DNA from: Caulobacterales bacterium
GTDB taxonomy: Bacteria; Pseudomonadota; Alphaproteobacteria; Caulobacterales; Aquidulcibacteraceae
Length of the DNA: 64,000 nt
Assembly (NCBI GenBank): GCA_017303355.1
Contig: JAFLCU010000017.1
Span: forward strand, 1-64,000
Direction: 5' to 3'
Shown: positions 8,376-17,035 of the stretch, piece after piece
Layout: every line of letters starts with the position of its first letter
How positions within the stretch are numbered: the stretch's first letter is position 1
Notes under the pieces: generated by a model
Seen by the model: only the letters and a program-made list of their open reading frames with translations
Told to the model about the DNA's origin: nothing
Databases searched by the model: none
Program-made: the position numbers and the translations under genes

Positions 8376-9143
8376 TCAGGGCGTTTTTCCGACGAGATCG
8401 CGGTAGGCGCGCCAACTGGCGAGGCCAAGCCACGGGAACACCAGCACGAACGCGGCAAACCAGGTCGCTGCGCTCAACGCGACCAGCGCCGCGATGATGA
8501 ACGCCCACAGCAGAAGCGGTGCGAAATTCTGGCTGACCGCGCGCAAGCTGGTGAAGGTGGCGGCGAAGACATTGCTGCGCTGATCCAGCAGCATCGGCGC
8601 GGAAACGACCACCAGGCAGAATGTGAAGAAGGCGATGATGCCGCCGATGATCGAGCCCGTGATCAGCATGGAATGGCCTTCGCTGGTGTTCAGCGCGAAA
8701 TCGATCAGGGCGTCGGCGCTGGTGTGCAGACGAAACGTCGAGAGCCCATAAACGATCTGGGCGATGCGGCCCCACATCAAATAAATGAGCAGCAGCGCGA
8801 GGCCGAGATAGGCGACGTCCTGGCGTATGGCCGACCGGACAAGCAGCATTTGCGGTAACGCGACCGGCTCGTTGTTCTCGAGCGCGCGGCCAGCTTCGTA
8901 AAGGCCCATGGCGAGCATTGGCGCGACGAAAACGAAGCCGCAGGTGAGCGCCAGCACCCAGAACGCGGCGTTGGATTCGATCAAGGCCCTGGATAGCCAG
9001 AAACTCGCGGCGGCGAGGCCGGCGCCGTAGATCAGGCAGGGCCACGGCGCGCGCGCGATGTCGCGCAAGCCGCCGGCCAACCACCTGAACGGCGCATCGA
9101 GGCCGACGCGGTTCACGGGCGGCAGAACAAAGCCCTGGTCCAA
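8376..9143 (-). CDS. DUF2189 integral membrane protein
   Basis: A 255-residue inner-membrane protein with about six hydrophobic segments, matching predicted integral membrane proteins of the DUF2189/COG5473 type. The N-terminus places RVGLDAPFRWLAGGLRDI before the first membrane helix, and the last helix contains FPWLGLASWRAYRDLV, both typical of the family as I recall it. It starts with TTG at 9143 behind GGGGAGGAG. It converges with the alpha/beta hydrolase, with 6 bases between the stops. Relatives often sit near cytochrome oxidase genes; none is present here, so the role is unknown. Confidence 0.82.
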   Translation of the reverse strand: MDQGFVLPPVNRVGLDAPFRWLAGGLRDIARAPWPCLIYGAGLAAASFWLSRALIESNAAFWVLALTCGFVFVAPMLAMGLYEAGRALENNEPVALPQMLLVRSAIRQDVAYLGLALLLIYLMWGRIAQIVYGLSTFRLHTSADALIDFALNTSEGHSMLITGSIIGGIIAFFTFCLVVVSAPMLLDQRSNVFAATFTSLRAVSQNFAPLLLWAFIIAALVALSAATWFAAFVLVFPWLGLASWRAYRDLVGKTP

Positions 9144-9242
9144 GCGCTCCTCCCCAGTTTTGCGTCAGAGTGAGGGGCGCGCGCGCATGAGCATTGACAT
9201 GGATCAATGCGGCAGCGCGCCAAGATCAAGCGGGCGCCGAGA

Positions 9243-9989
9243 TCAGGGATAAGCGGCCGCCAGTTCGGCGCGCGCGGCGGCGAATTCGCGCTGGAAATCC
9301 GGATCGGCGTGCAAGCGTGCGATCGCGGCGGCGGCCACGGTGCGGCCGGCTTCCACATCGCTCGGATAATGTACGCCGCAGACGACGCGGCTCCAGGTGA
9401 AGTCGCGCCCACGCTCGATCAGCGCGTCGGCGCGCGCCGGCACAAGCTCGGCAAGCACCAGCGCCCAGCCGAAGCCAAGCGCCGCGTGGCCGGAGGGATA
9501 GGAGAAGCTGGCGCGCAGGCGTGGTTCATCGGGGATGCAGGGCGTGATCGTGCTGTCGCTCACGAACGGGCGCGGGCGCTGATAGACGAATTTGACGGGG
9601 TCGCCGGCATAGCCCGCGGCGCGGCCGGCGCGATCGAGCACGGCCAAGGTGGCGGGGAAATTGGCGTGCGTGAATTGTGGGCCAAGCACGGAATCGAACG
9701 CCGCGAACGGGTCGATCGCGTTGTCCTCCAAGGCTTGCTGGCGCCGCTCCGCGCTCCACGGGCCGCGCACGATGTTGCGCTCCGCCAGTTCGAGCGCGCC
9801 ATTGGCTTGCGGCGGCGGCGGCACGAATACGCGCGCATCGACTTGCACGGCTGGGTTCGGCGTGGCGTCGGTGGGGTGGGTGGGCTGTGTGCTTTGTTCG
9901 GCGGGCGCGGCCGGCGGAAGGGCCTGGGGCGTCGTGGCGCAAGCGGCCAGCGCCAAGGCGGCGATCAGTACGGATTTGAATTTCAGCAT
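9243..9989 (-). CDS. PAP2-family acid phosphatase, lipoprotein
   Basis: Periplasmic phosphatase of 248 residues, like class A nonspecific acid phosphatases. A short signal peptide ends in lipobox LAAC. The three PAP2 motifs are present: KFVYQRPRP, SYPSGHAALG and SRVVCGVHYPSDVEAG, giving the Lys-Arg, His and Arg-His-Asp active-site residues. It should release phosphate from phosphomonoesters or lipid phosphates. ATG at 9989 is chosen over the adjacent ATG at 9992 because GGAGAG is then 5 bases away. It is divergent from terC, with a shared 259-base gap that contains a perfect palindrome. Confidence 0.9.
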   Translation of the reverse strand: MLKFKSVLIAALALAACATTPQALPPAAPAEQSTQPTHPTDATPNPAVQVDARVFVPPPPQANGALELAERNIVRGPWSAERRQQALEDNAIDPFAAFDSVLGPQFTHANFPATLAVLDRAGRAAGYAGDPVKFVYQRPRPFVSDSTITPCIPDEPRLRASFSYPSGHAALGFGWALVLAELVPARADALIERGRDFTWSRVVCGVHYPSDVEAGRTVAAAAIARLHADPDFQREFAAARAELAAAYP

Positions 9990-10108
9990 CATTGCTCTCC
10001 CCGCGTGCGGGCCGCACCTTATGCCGGCTTGGCCGCCCGTCGCAACTTTGCCGCTTGCAACCCAAGCCAAGCGCACTATCTGGAAAGCGCCAGGCCGGGC
10101 CCCTCTGG

Positions 10109-10124
10109 CGGTTCGCGCGAACCG
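10109..10124. promoter_or_regulatory. Perfect 16-base palindrome between PAP2 and terC genes
   Basis: CGGTTCGCGCGAACCG reads identically on both strands. It lies 119 bases before the PAP2 phosphatase start and 124 before the terC start, a plausible place for a dimeric regulator. No regulator is identified and no promoter was firmly placed. Confidence 0.35.
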
Positions 10125-10248
10125 TGATGTCGGACTGGAGGATTGCGAGTGAGTGGCGCGCTTTCATGCGCATGCCCCTCTGGTCCATGGCCCGGCTGAA
10201 CGCGCTTCGCCCGCAATTCGCCGTCTGAATCAAGAACGGGGAAAGTGC

Positions 10249-11283
10249 GTGGATTTTCTAGTGAATGAATTCGCTGGGCAGCCGATCTGGCTTTGGCTCG
10301 GCTTCTTTGCCATGATCGGCGCATTGCTGTGGCTCGATCTGGGCGTCGTCAACGCGCATGACGAGGTGATCTCGCCGAAGAAGAGCGCGCTCATGTGGGC
10401 GGGCTTCGCGACGCTGGCGGTGCTGTTCGGCTTGTACGTGGCGTTCGTGTATGAGCCCGACCCACGCTATTACGTCTCGCCGGACAATCTCAATCAGCAG
10501 GCGACGATCCAGTATTTCACCGGCTATCTGCTGGAAACCGCGCTCGCGTTCGACAATATCTTCGTCATTTCGCTGATCTTCGGCTATTTCGCCGTGCCGC
10601 GCGAATATCAGCACCGCGTGCTGTTCTGGGGCATTATCGGCGCCATTGTTTTCCGCGCGATCTTCATCACGGCAGGCGCCGCTGTGGTGAATTCGTGGAC
10701 CTGGGTGCTCTATTTCTTCGCGGCGTTTTTGATCTTCACCGGCTGGCGCATGCTTGCCGGAGGCGCCCACGAGATGAAGCTTGAGGACAACAAGCTGCTC
10801 CAATTCGTGCATCGGCACATGAAGGTCACGGACCGGATCGAGAGCCACAATTTCTTCGTGCGCCGGCTTGATCCGCGGACCGGCAAGCTCACGCGTTACG
10901 CGACGCCGCTTTTTCTGGCGTTGATCATGGTGGAAACCGCCGACATCGTCTTCGCCGTGGATTCGGTGCCGGCGATCTTCGCCGTCACGCGCGATCCGTT
11001 CATCGTTTACACCTCGAACATCTTCGCCATCCTTGGTCTGCGTTCGATGTATTTCATGCTGGCGGCGGCGGTGGAGCGTTTTGCCTATCTGAAATACGGA
11101 TTGTCGCTCGTGCTCGTGCTGATCGGCGTGAAGATCATCTGGAATTTCGGGCTGTCGAAGGAGCTGGGCTGGTTGCCCTATCTTGAGCCGCACTGGGCGC
11201 TGATGGCGACGCTCGGCCTGCTCGCTGGCGCGATCGGGTATTCGCTCTACAGAACGCGGGCGCGAACGCCGGATGCAGCATAA
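10249..11283 (+). CDS. TerC-family integral membrane protein
   Basis: Inner-membrane protein of 344 residues with about nine hydrophobic helices, of the TerC/Alx family linked to metal (Mn, Ca) export and co-translocational metalation of exported proteins. The acidic membrane motifs ETALAFDNIFVISLIF and ETADIVFAVDSVPAIFAV are intact. The GTG at 10,249 follows GGGGAAAG at 10,238-10,245; the coding frame is open further upstream, but the sequence there is not membrane-like. No yybP-ykoY-type leader RNA was recognised upstream, so manganese regulation is not evident. Confidence 0.9.
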   Translation: MDFLVNEFAGQPIWLWLGFFAMIGALLWLDLGVVNAHDEVISPKKSALMWAGFATLAVLFGLYVAFVYEPDPRYYVSPDNLNQQATIQYFTGYLLETALAFDNIFVISLIFGYFAVPREYQHRVLFWGIIGAIVFRAIFITAGAAVVNSWTWVLYFFAAFLIFTGWRMLAGGAHEMKLEDNKLLQFVHRHMKVTDRIESHNFFVRRLDPRTGKLTRYATPLFLALIMVETADIVFAVDSVPAIFAVTRDPFIVYTSNIFAILGLRSMYFMLAAAVERFAYLKYGLSLVLVLIGVKIIWNFGLSKELGWLPYLEPHWALMATLGLLAGAIGYSLYRTRARTPDAA

Positions 11284-11389
11284 GAGCCGCCGCCGCGATT
11301 CATGCGGCGTCAAGCGCCCAATTCGAGTGATTGAGAGGGGTGGGAAACCCCCATAGCGCTCGCACGTGAACAACCACGTGGAGTGCTGC

Positions 11390-12043
11390 ATGAAAAAGTT
11401 GGTTTTGGCCGCCGTCGGCGCCGTGGCGGCGATGAGCGGCGCGGCGCGAGCCGAGGATTGGTCGGGACTGTATCTGGGCGGCCATGTCGGCGTCGCCAAT
11501 CGCGAAAGCGAATGGATCGATCTCGACGGCGATTGGGTTGGTGATGGCGAAGTTGCAAGCGACGACGATGTTGACGCCACGGCGTTCGGCGCGCATGCGG
11601 GTTACAATTGGCAATTTGGCAATTGGGTGCTCGGCGCGCGCGGGGGCTTCACCTACGCCGATCTTTCGGAGACGGAAATCATCTTTGGCGATGTCGTCGT
11701 CGACAATTCGCTCTCCTTCACCGCCGATGCGCGCCTCAATGCAGGTTACAGTTTTGGCGCTTACTTGCCGTACGCCACAATCGGCGTCGCCTATTCCGAC
11801 CTTGAGCACAGTTGGGCCGAGGGCAACGACACAAGCGATAGCTGGCCAGATTTTTCAAACGATGTCGCGACGGTTTATGGCGCCGGTCTTGAGTACGCGC
11901 TCTCGCCAAGCTGGTCGGTGGGCGTGGAATATCTGATCTACGATTTCGGCTCGGAGACGTCGCGCAATTTGGATCAGTGGGACATGGAGGTTGATACCGA
12001 TTCCAGCGTGGCGCAGTTCACGTTGAACTACCGGCTCGACTGA
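11390..12043 (+). CDS. Outer-membrane beta-barrel protein (Omp25/OmpA-like)
   Basis: Small porin-like barrel of 217 residues. The signal peptide is cleaved after GAARA, giving a mature start EDWSGLYLGGHVGVA, the typical first strand of alphaproteobacterial Omp25/31-like proteins. Alternating hydrophobic strands continue to the last one, VAQFTLNYRLD. The mature part is acidic with several Asp/Glu-rich loops. The ATG at 11,390 is chosen because it yields the signal peptide; GGAG lies just upstream. The gene ends before a strong terminator at 12,076. Confidence 0.87.
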   Translation: MKKLVLAAVGAVAAMSGAARAEDWSGLYLGGHVGVANRESEWIDLDGDWVGDGEVASDDDVDATAFGAHAGYNWQFGNWVLGARGGFTYADLSETEIIFGDVVVDNSLSFTADARLNAGYSFGAYLPYATIGVAYSDLEHSWAEGNDTSDSWPDFSNDVATVYGAGLEYALSPSWSVGVEYLIYDFGSETSRNLDQWDMEVDTDSSVAQFTLNYRLD

Positions 12044-12075
12044 GCACTCGCTTCAGGATGATCCTCCCAGAACTT

Positions 12076-12106
12076 GAAGGGCTGCCTTTGGCGGCCCTTC
12101 TTTGTT
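12076..12106 (+). terminator. Rho-independent terminator after the beta-barrel gene
   Basis: GAAGGGCTGC-CTTTG-GCGGCCCTTC (one G-T pair in a 10-base stem) followed by TTTGTT. It sits between convergent genes and may act for both. Confidence 0.75.
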
Positions 12107-12113
12107 CGTGCAC

Positions 12114-12587
12114 TCAGCCTCGCCGCGCCGCTTCGATCTTGGCGATGTCGATCTTCTTCATCGTCATCATCGCGTCGAACGCGCGTTTGGCTTCGTCGCC
12201 GCCGGCGGCGAAGGCTTCCGTCAAGGTGCGTGGCGTGATCTGCCAATTGAGGCCCCATTTATCCTTGCACCAGCCGCACTCACTTTCCTTGCCGCGATTG
12301 CCGACGATGGCGTTCCAATAGCGGTCGGTTTCTTCCTGGTTCTCGGTGGCGATCTGAAACGAGAACGCCTCGCTGTGCGGAAAGATCGGCCCGCCATTGA
12401 GGCCGATGCAGGGGATGCCGCAAACGGTGAACTCGACCGTCAGCACATCGCCCTTCTTGCCGGATGGATAATCGGATGGCGCGCGGTGCACGGCGTTGAC
12501 GCTGCTGTTCGGGAACGTCCGCGCGTAAAAGCGCGCGGCGTCTTCGGCGTCCTTGTCATACCAGAGGCAGATCGTGTTCTTGTTCAT
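12114..12587 (-). CDS. VOC-family protein (PhnB/3-demethylubiquinone methyltransferase-like)
   Basis: A 157-residue protein of the glyoxalase/VOC fold. The beginning NTICLWYDKDAEDAARFYARTFPNS and the middle stretch GIPCIGLNGGPIFPHSEAFSF match the PhnB-like group (COG3865-like), often mislabelled as 3-demethylubiquinone methyltransferase. The later GWCKDKWGLNWQITPRTL segment is typical too. Metal ligands of true glyoxalases are not obvious, so the activity is unknown. It converges with the beta-barrel gene across the terminator and is divergent from the GST gene. Confidence 0.87.
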   Translation of the reverse strand: MNKNTICLWYDKDAEDAARFYARTFPNSSVNAVHRAPSDYPSGKKGDVLTVEFTVCGIPCIGLNGGPIFPHSEAFSFQIATENQEETDRYWNAIVGNRGKESECGWCKDKWGLNWQITPRTLTEAFAAGGDEAKRAFDAMMTMKKIDIAKIEAARRG

Positions 12588-12759
12588 GGGCTTTGTTCCC
12601 TTTCTCTCGGCCTCGTCGGGGAGGCGATCCCTTCAAGGACGAAGCTGACCTGCTCGGCCCGACATGGCGTTCGATTTTTCCAAGGCGATCCGCCCCGCTT
12701 AGCACAATTGTCGGGAACGGTGCGGCCTGATCGTTCTAGGATCGATCACGGAGGATAGC

Positions 12760-13404
12760 ATGGCGATCACCATCAGCGTGTTCGAGCGCGCGCTTGACGA
12801 AGGCCGGGGGCTCGCGCGCGATATGCGTGTGCGCTGGGCGCTGGAGGAGGTCGGGCAATTCTACGAGGTGCGCCTGGTTCCGTGGGAGAAGTTCAAGGCG
12901 GAGGCGCATCTGGCGCGCAATCCGTTCGGGCAAATCCCGACGTACGAGGAAGGCGAACTCACGCTGTTCGAATCCGGCGCGATCGTGCTGCACATCGCCG
13001 AGCGCTTTCCGGGCTTGCTGCCGCAAGACGCCGATGCGCGGGCGCGCGCGATTATGTGGATGTTCGCCGCACTCTCGACCATGGAGCCGCCGATCATGGA
13101 TCGTGACGTGGTTGAATATTTCGAAGCCGGCAAAAGCTGGCAAGGCGAACGCTTCGCCATGGTGGATGCGCGGATTCGCGACCGGCTCGCCCAACTCTCC
13201 GCGCGCATGGGCGCAAGCGATTGGCTGGACGGCGCCTTCAGCGCGGCCGACATCATCATGGTGCATGTGCTGCGGCGCCTGGAAGGCTCGGAATTGCTGG
13301 AAGAGTATCCCAATCTCGTCGCCTACATTGCGCGCGCGGCGGCGCGGCCGGCGTATCAGCGCGCGTTCGCGGCGCAATTGGCGCTGTGGGAGAAGGCGCA
13401 GTAA
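12760..13404 (+). CDS. Glutathione S-transferase family protein
   Basis: A 214-residue GST-fold protein: thioredoxin-like N-terminal domain with the cis-proline segment NPFGQIPTYEEGEL and the glutathione-contact LFESGAIVLHIAE, then a helical C-terminal domain with the N-capping SAADIIMVHVL. The catalytic Ser/Tyr/Cys is not clear, as in many bacterial members. GGAGG is 5-9 bases before ATG 12,760. An inverted repeat TGATCG-N9-CGATCA at 12,728-12,748 lies just before the ribosome-binding site and could be an operator. The stop codon is immediately followed by an inverted-repeat element (13,405). Confidence 0.88.
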   Translation: MAITISVFERALDEGRGLARDMRVRWALEEVGQFYEVRLVPWEKFKAEAHLARNPFGQIPTYEEGELTLFESGAIVLHIAERFPGLLPQDADARARAIMWMFAALSTMEPPIMDRDVVEYFEAGKSWQGERFAMVDARIRDRLAQLSARMGASDWLDGAFSAADIIMVHVLRRLEGSELLEEYPNLVAYIARAAARPAYQRAFAAQLALWEKAQ

Positions 13405-13524
13405 ATATGACCGCCGGCGCCCTCGCCGGCATGCGCCACGCGCCACCCCATCAAGCTCAGGGAGGCGCAACTTTTACAACAGCGCTAGCCTGAGCCTGCC
13501 GGCGAGGGCGCCGGCGGTCCATAT
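13405..13524. repeat. Inverted-repeat element, family B copy 1
   Basis: A 120-base element whose two ends (13,405-13,432 and 13,496-13,524) are almost perfect inverted copies. Each end carries GCCGGCG-N4-CGCCGGC, which can fold on its own, and ATATGGACC at the outer edge (the left copy lacks one G/C base). It begins one base after the GST stop codon and ends just before the ribosome-binding site of the next gene. Copies 2 and 3 are at 17,036 and 38,712. Confidence 0.75.
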
Positions 13525-13534
13525 TGGGGGCGGC

Positions 13535-14083
13535 ATGGCCAAGTTTGTTTTCGGAATGAATATGTCTCTCGACGGCTATGTCGATCACGACCACGAGGGG
13601 TTCGCGCCTGATCCGGTGCTGTTCAGGTACTTTATCGTGCAGACGCGCAATACGGCGGGCAGCCTCTATGGGCGCGGCTTGTATGAGGTGATGCGCTATT
13701 GGGACGGCGACGTCTGGGATCAGGACGATCCGGCGCAGGCCGATCTCGGCGCATTCGCGGCGGCGTGGCGGGCGATGCCGAAATGGGTTGTCTCGGGTTC
13801 GCTGAAAGAGGTTGGGCCGAATGCGACGCTGATCGGCGATGGTTTCGAAGCGGCGATGCGCAAGCTGAAAGCGGAGCAAGACGGTGAGATCGAAATTGGC
13901 GGGCCGAAGCTTGCGGCAAGCCTCGCCAAGCTCGGGCTCGTCGATGAATATCACATCTTTCTGCGCCCCGTGGTGCTGGGCAAGGGTCGCCCGTTCTTCA
14001 CCGAAGCGCGGCCGAAGCTGCGGCTCACGGCGACCGACCACATTAGCGACGCGTGTTTGAAGCTGACCTACGTTCCGGCTTGA
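13535..14083 (+). CDS. Dihydrofolate reductase-like protein (RibD C-terminal domain)
   Basis: A 182-residue protein of the RibD_C/DHFR fold. FVFGMNMSLDGYVD is the characteristic first strand, and EIEIGGPKLAASLAKLGLVDEYHIFLRPVVLGKGRPFF is the conserved C-terminal core that binds NADPH in relatives. The substrate is unknown; many such proteins are stand-alone predicted NADPH reductases. The ATG at 13,535 follows GGGGG at 13,526-13,530, which directly abuts the family B repeat, so the repeat insertion has come right up to the translation start. Confidence 0.87.
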   Translation: MAKFVFGMNMSLDGYVDHDHEGFAPDPVLFRYFIVQTRNTAGSLYGRGLYEVMRYWDGDVWDQDDPAQADLGAFAAAWRAMPKWVVSGSLKEVGPNATLIGDGFEAAMRKLKAEQDGEIEIGGPKLAASLAKLGLVDEYHIFLRPVVLGKGRPFFTEARPKLRLTATDHISDACLKLTYVPA

Positions 14084-14091
14084 GCCTGCGC

Positions 14092-14113
14092 GTGGGAACC
14101 CGCGAGTTCCCAC
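14092..14113. terminator. Hairpin after the DHFR-like gene
   Basis: GTGGGAAC-CCGCGA-GTTCCCAC, a perfect 8-base stem starting 9 bases after the stop codon. It is followed by AAATTCGTT rather than a clean T-run, so terminator strength is doubtful. Confidence 0.45.
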
Positions 14114-14198
14114 AAATTCGTTCAACAGCTTATCGCAGAGGCATTGATGCCGATGACAACGGAGATACATTTGCGCCCAGGTCAAAGGAGCTTCGTCG

Positions 14199-16523
14199 AT
14201 GACAAACGCCCGGCAACTCTGGATCACCTTGATCATTCTGCTCGTGGTGTCGTTCGGCGTCCTGCTGTGGAGCGGGCGCGAGATCGAGATCGCGAAGCCG
14301 CCGTTGCCGGAACTTGTCGTCTCCGAATCCGGTGAGACGATCTACACGCGCGACGAAATCCAGCGCGGGCGGCAGATTTGGCAATCGATTGGCGGCCAGC
14401 AGCTCGGTTCCATCTGGGGCCATGGCGGGCTTGTGGCGCCGGATTGGTCCGCCGACTGGCTGCATCGCGAGATCATCGCCATCCTCGATGGTTGGGCGCT
14501 GGCTGAGCACGGCTCGCCATGGGCGGAGCTGAGCGAAGAGGATCAGAATGCGCTGCAAGGGCGTCTGCGCGCGCGCATGCGGCAGAATACGTATGATGAG
14601 CAAACCGGCACGATCACGCTGACCGATTATCGCGCCGAAGCCATCCGCGGCGTCTCGGCGCATTATGAGAGCTTGTTCGGCAACGATCCGGCGACCGAGG
14701 AGCTGCGCGAAGCCTACGCGATGAAGAACAACACCATCGCCGACGCCGAGGACCGGCGTTTGATCGGCGCGTTCTTCTGGTGGACATCCTGGGCGGCGGC
14801 GACGGAGCGCCCCAACAGCAACATCACCTATACAAACAATTGGCCGAGCGAGCCCCTGATCGGCAATCGCCCGCCGGCCAGCATGTTCCTGTGGTCGGCG
14901 TTCAGCGTGACGTTCCTGCTCGCCGGCATCGCCTTGCTGGGCTGGCATTATGCACGCACGCACGCGCACGATCCCGAGCCGCACAAACTGCCATCGACGG
15001 ATCCGTTGCGCAGCGTCGTGGTGACGCCATCGATGATCGCCACCGGAAAATATTTCTGGGTCGTGCTGGCGCTGTTCCTCCTGCAGATTCTGCTGGGTGC
15101 GCTGACTGCGCATTATCAGGTCGAGGGTCAGCTCGTTTACGGCTACGAGATGGCGGAGATTTTCCCGTATTCGATCACGCGCACATGGCACACGCAGCTC
15201 GCGGTGCTGTGGATCGCAACGGCTTGGCTCGGCACCGGGCTTTACATGGCGCCAGCCATCTCGGGCAAGGAGCCGAGATTCCAGGCGCTTGGCGTCAATG
15301 TGCTTTGGGTCTGTTTGCTGATCATCGTGGTGGGATCGTTCGCCGGCCAATGGCTGGCGGTCATGCAGCGGCTGGATATCAGCCAGAATTTCTGGTGGGG
15401 CCACCAAGGCTGGGAATACGCGGACATGGGCCGCTTCTGGCAATGGTTCTTGTTTATCGGGCTAATGATTTGGCTCGTCCTGGTCGGACGCGCGCTTTGG
15501 CCGGCGCTGCGGACGAACAACGAATCGCGCTCGATCATCGCGCTGTTCTTCCTGTCGGCGGTGGCGATTGGGCTCTTCTATGCGGCGGCGCTGATGTGGA
15601 ACGAGCACACGCACATCTCCATCGTCGAATATTGGCGCTGGTGGCTGGTTCATCTTTGGGTGGAAGGCTTCTTCGAGGTGTTCGCCACATCCGTGATCGC
15701 CTTCCTGTTCACGCGCCTGGGGCTCATCCCGGTGCGTACAGCCACCGTGGCGGTGCTGTTCGCGACGATCGTGTTCATGGCCGGGGGCGTGCTGGGCACC
15801 TTGCACCATCTCTATTTCGCCGGCTCGCCGACACCGGTGCTTGCGCTCGGCGCCAGCTTCTCGGCGCTTGAGGTCGTGCCGCTCGCCTATATCGGCTTCG
15901 AGGCTTATGATCAGTGGCGGCTCTCGGGCGCCACGGCGTGGATGCGGCGCTACAAATGGCCGGTGATGTTCTTCCTCGCCGTCGCGTTCTGGAATCTCGT
16001 CGGCGCGGGGCTGTTTGGCTTCCTGATCAATCCGCCGCTCTCGCTCTATTATATGCAGGGGCTGAACCTCACGCCGCTGCATGGCCACACCGCATTGTTT
16101 GGCGTTTACGGCATGCTCGGCATTGGCTTGGTGCTGTTCTGCCTGCGCGGCATGAAGCCGGACCTGGTGTGGAACGAGGGCATTCTGAAAACCTCGTTCT
16201 GGTGCTTCAATATTGGCCTCGCCGGCATGGCGCTGCTGACGCTGCTGCCGCTCGGCGTGATGCAGCTCTTGGCCGCGATCAACAACGGCTATTGGTACGC
16301 GCGCTCGGAGCAATTCATGCAGCAGCCGTTCGTGGATCTGCTGATCTGGATGCGCGTGCCGGGCGACACGATCCTGGCGATCGGCGCGCTGACATTCGCG
16401 ATCTTCGTCGCCAGTCTCTGGCTACGCCCACGGCGTGAGGGCGATGCGATACCGGCGTCCGAGCCGAAGCAGCCCGGCATCGAGCCTCCGCCGGAATCCG
16501 GCAAGCCGGCGAACGCGGAATAA
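14199..16523 (+). CDS. norZ: Quinol-dependent nitric oxide reductase (qNOR)
   Basis: Single-subunit NO reductase of 774 residues that reduces 2 NO to N2O with quinol in the inner membrane. The fused N-terminal part has one membrane helix and a periplasmic domain (TRDEIQRGRQIWQSIGGQQLGSIWGHG) lacking the haem-c CXXCH of cNOR, as expected for qNOR. About twelve helices follow, with haem/iron ligand histidines in RTWHTQLAVLWIA, NEHTHISIVEYW and PLHGHTALFGVYGM, and the glutamate of WVEGFFEVFATS. AAGGAG lies 8 bases before the ATG. Usually regulated by NO sensors (NsrR/NnrR); only a short GGCAT-TG-ATGCC palindrome at 14,140-14,151 was seen. Confidence 0.93.
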   Translation: MTNARQLWITLIILLVVSFGVLLWSGREIEIAKPPLPELVVSESGETIYTRDEIQRGRQIWQSIGGQQLGSIWGHGGLVAPDWSADWLHREIIAILDGWALAEHGSPWAELSEEDQNALQGRLRARMRQNTYDEQTGTITLTDYRAEAIRGVSAHYESLFGNDPATEELREAYAMKNNTIADAEDRRLIGAFFWWTSWAAATERPNSNITYTNNWPSEPLIGNRPPASMFLWSAFSVTFLLAGIALLGWHYARTHAHDPEPHKLPSTDPLRSVVVTPSMIATGKYFWVVLALFLLQILLGALTAHYQVEGQLVYGYEMAEIFPYSITRTWHTQLAVLWIATAWLGTGLYMAPAISGKEPRFQALGVNVLWVCLLIIVVGSFAGQWLAVMQRLDISQNFWWGHQGWEYADMGRFWQWFLFIGLMIWLVLVGRALWPALRTNNESRSIIALFFLSAVAIGLFYAAALMWNEHTHISIVEYWRWWLVHLWVEGFFEVFATSVIAFLFTRLGLIPVRTATVAVLFATIVFMAGGVLGTLHHLYFAGSPTPVLALGASFSALEVVPLAYIGFEAYDQWRLSGATAWMRRYKWPVMFFLAVAFWNLVGAGLFGFLINPPLSLYYMQGLNLTPLHGHTALFGVYGMLGIGLVLFCLRGMKPDLVWNEGILKTSFWCFNIGLAGMALLTLLPLGVMQLLAAINNGYWYARSEQFMQQPFVDLLIWMRVPGDTILAIGALTFAIFVASLWLRPRREGDAIPASEPKQPGIEPPPESGKPANAE

Positions 16524-16532
16524 CGGGGTCGC

Positions 16533-16940
16533 ATGGAGGCGTTTTATCTGGAGATCCGCAACGTCCATATCGGGGCGGTGCTGGCGAGCGGCGCTTTGTT
16601 TTTCCTGCGCGGGCTGGGCGTGAACCTGTTCAACGCGGCTTGGCCGATGTGGGCGCCGGTGCGCTATCTCAGCTACACGATCGACACGACGTTGCTGACG
16701 GCCGCGCTGATGCTGATGACGATCGTGCATCAATATCCGTTCGTGCATGCTTGGCTGACGGTGAAGGTGCTGCTGCTGGTGGCGTACATTGTGCTCGGCA
16801 GCTTCGCGTTGAAGCGCGCCAAGACGCGCAACGCGCGGCTGGCGTTCTATGTCGCAGCCCTTGTGGTGTTCGCCTTCATCCTCAGCGTCGCGCGCGCGCA
16901 CGACCCACTGGGCGTGTTCGTGAGCGGAAGGGTTTGGTGA
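16533..16940 (+). CDS. SirB2-family membrane protein
   Basis: A 135-residue inner-membrane protein with four hydrophobic helices, matching the SirB2 family. LEIRNVHIGAVLASGALFFLRG is the family-like first helix, and the helix HAWLTVKVLLLVAYIVLGSFALKRAKT is characteristic. It starts 9 bases after the norZ stop, so the two are very likely one operon. In other bacteria SirB2 genes accompany NO or haem-copper enzymes; a role in assembly or electron delivery is inference only. Confidence 0.87.
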   Translation: MEAFYLEIRNVHIGAVLASGALFFLRGLGVNLFNAAWPMWAPVRYLSYTIDTTLLTAALMLMTIVHQYPFVHAWLTVKVLLLVAYIVLGSFALKRAKTRNARLAFYVAALVVFAFILSVARAHDPLGVFVSGRVW

Positions 16941-16951
16941 GCCAGTGTCCA

Positions 16952-17027
16952 GGGTGACACACACTATTTTCGTCCATACGCCGGCGCATTGACCGCCGCT
17001 TGCGGACGAAAATAGTGTGTGTCACCC
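16952..17027. repeat. Perfect 24-base inverted repeat, 28-base spacer
   Basis: The arms at 16,952-16,975 and 17,004-17,027 are exact reverse complements: GGGTGACACACAC then TATTTTCGTCC on the left. The 28-base spacer is GC-rich (contains GCCGGCGC). The element lies 11 bases after the SirB2 stop and 8 bases before a family B element. A stem this long could block transcription, but it has no T-run; an insertion-sequence or REP-type relic is more likely. Confidence 0.8.
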
Positions 17028-17035
17028 GAGACCCG

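Noticed and set aside
14140..14151. GGCAT-TG-ATGCC as an NsrR- or FNR-type site before norZ
   Set aside because: It matches neither consensus well; kept only as a remark in the norZ entry.
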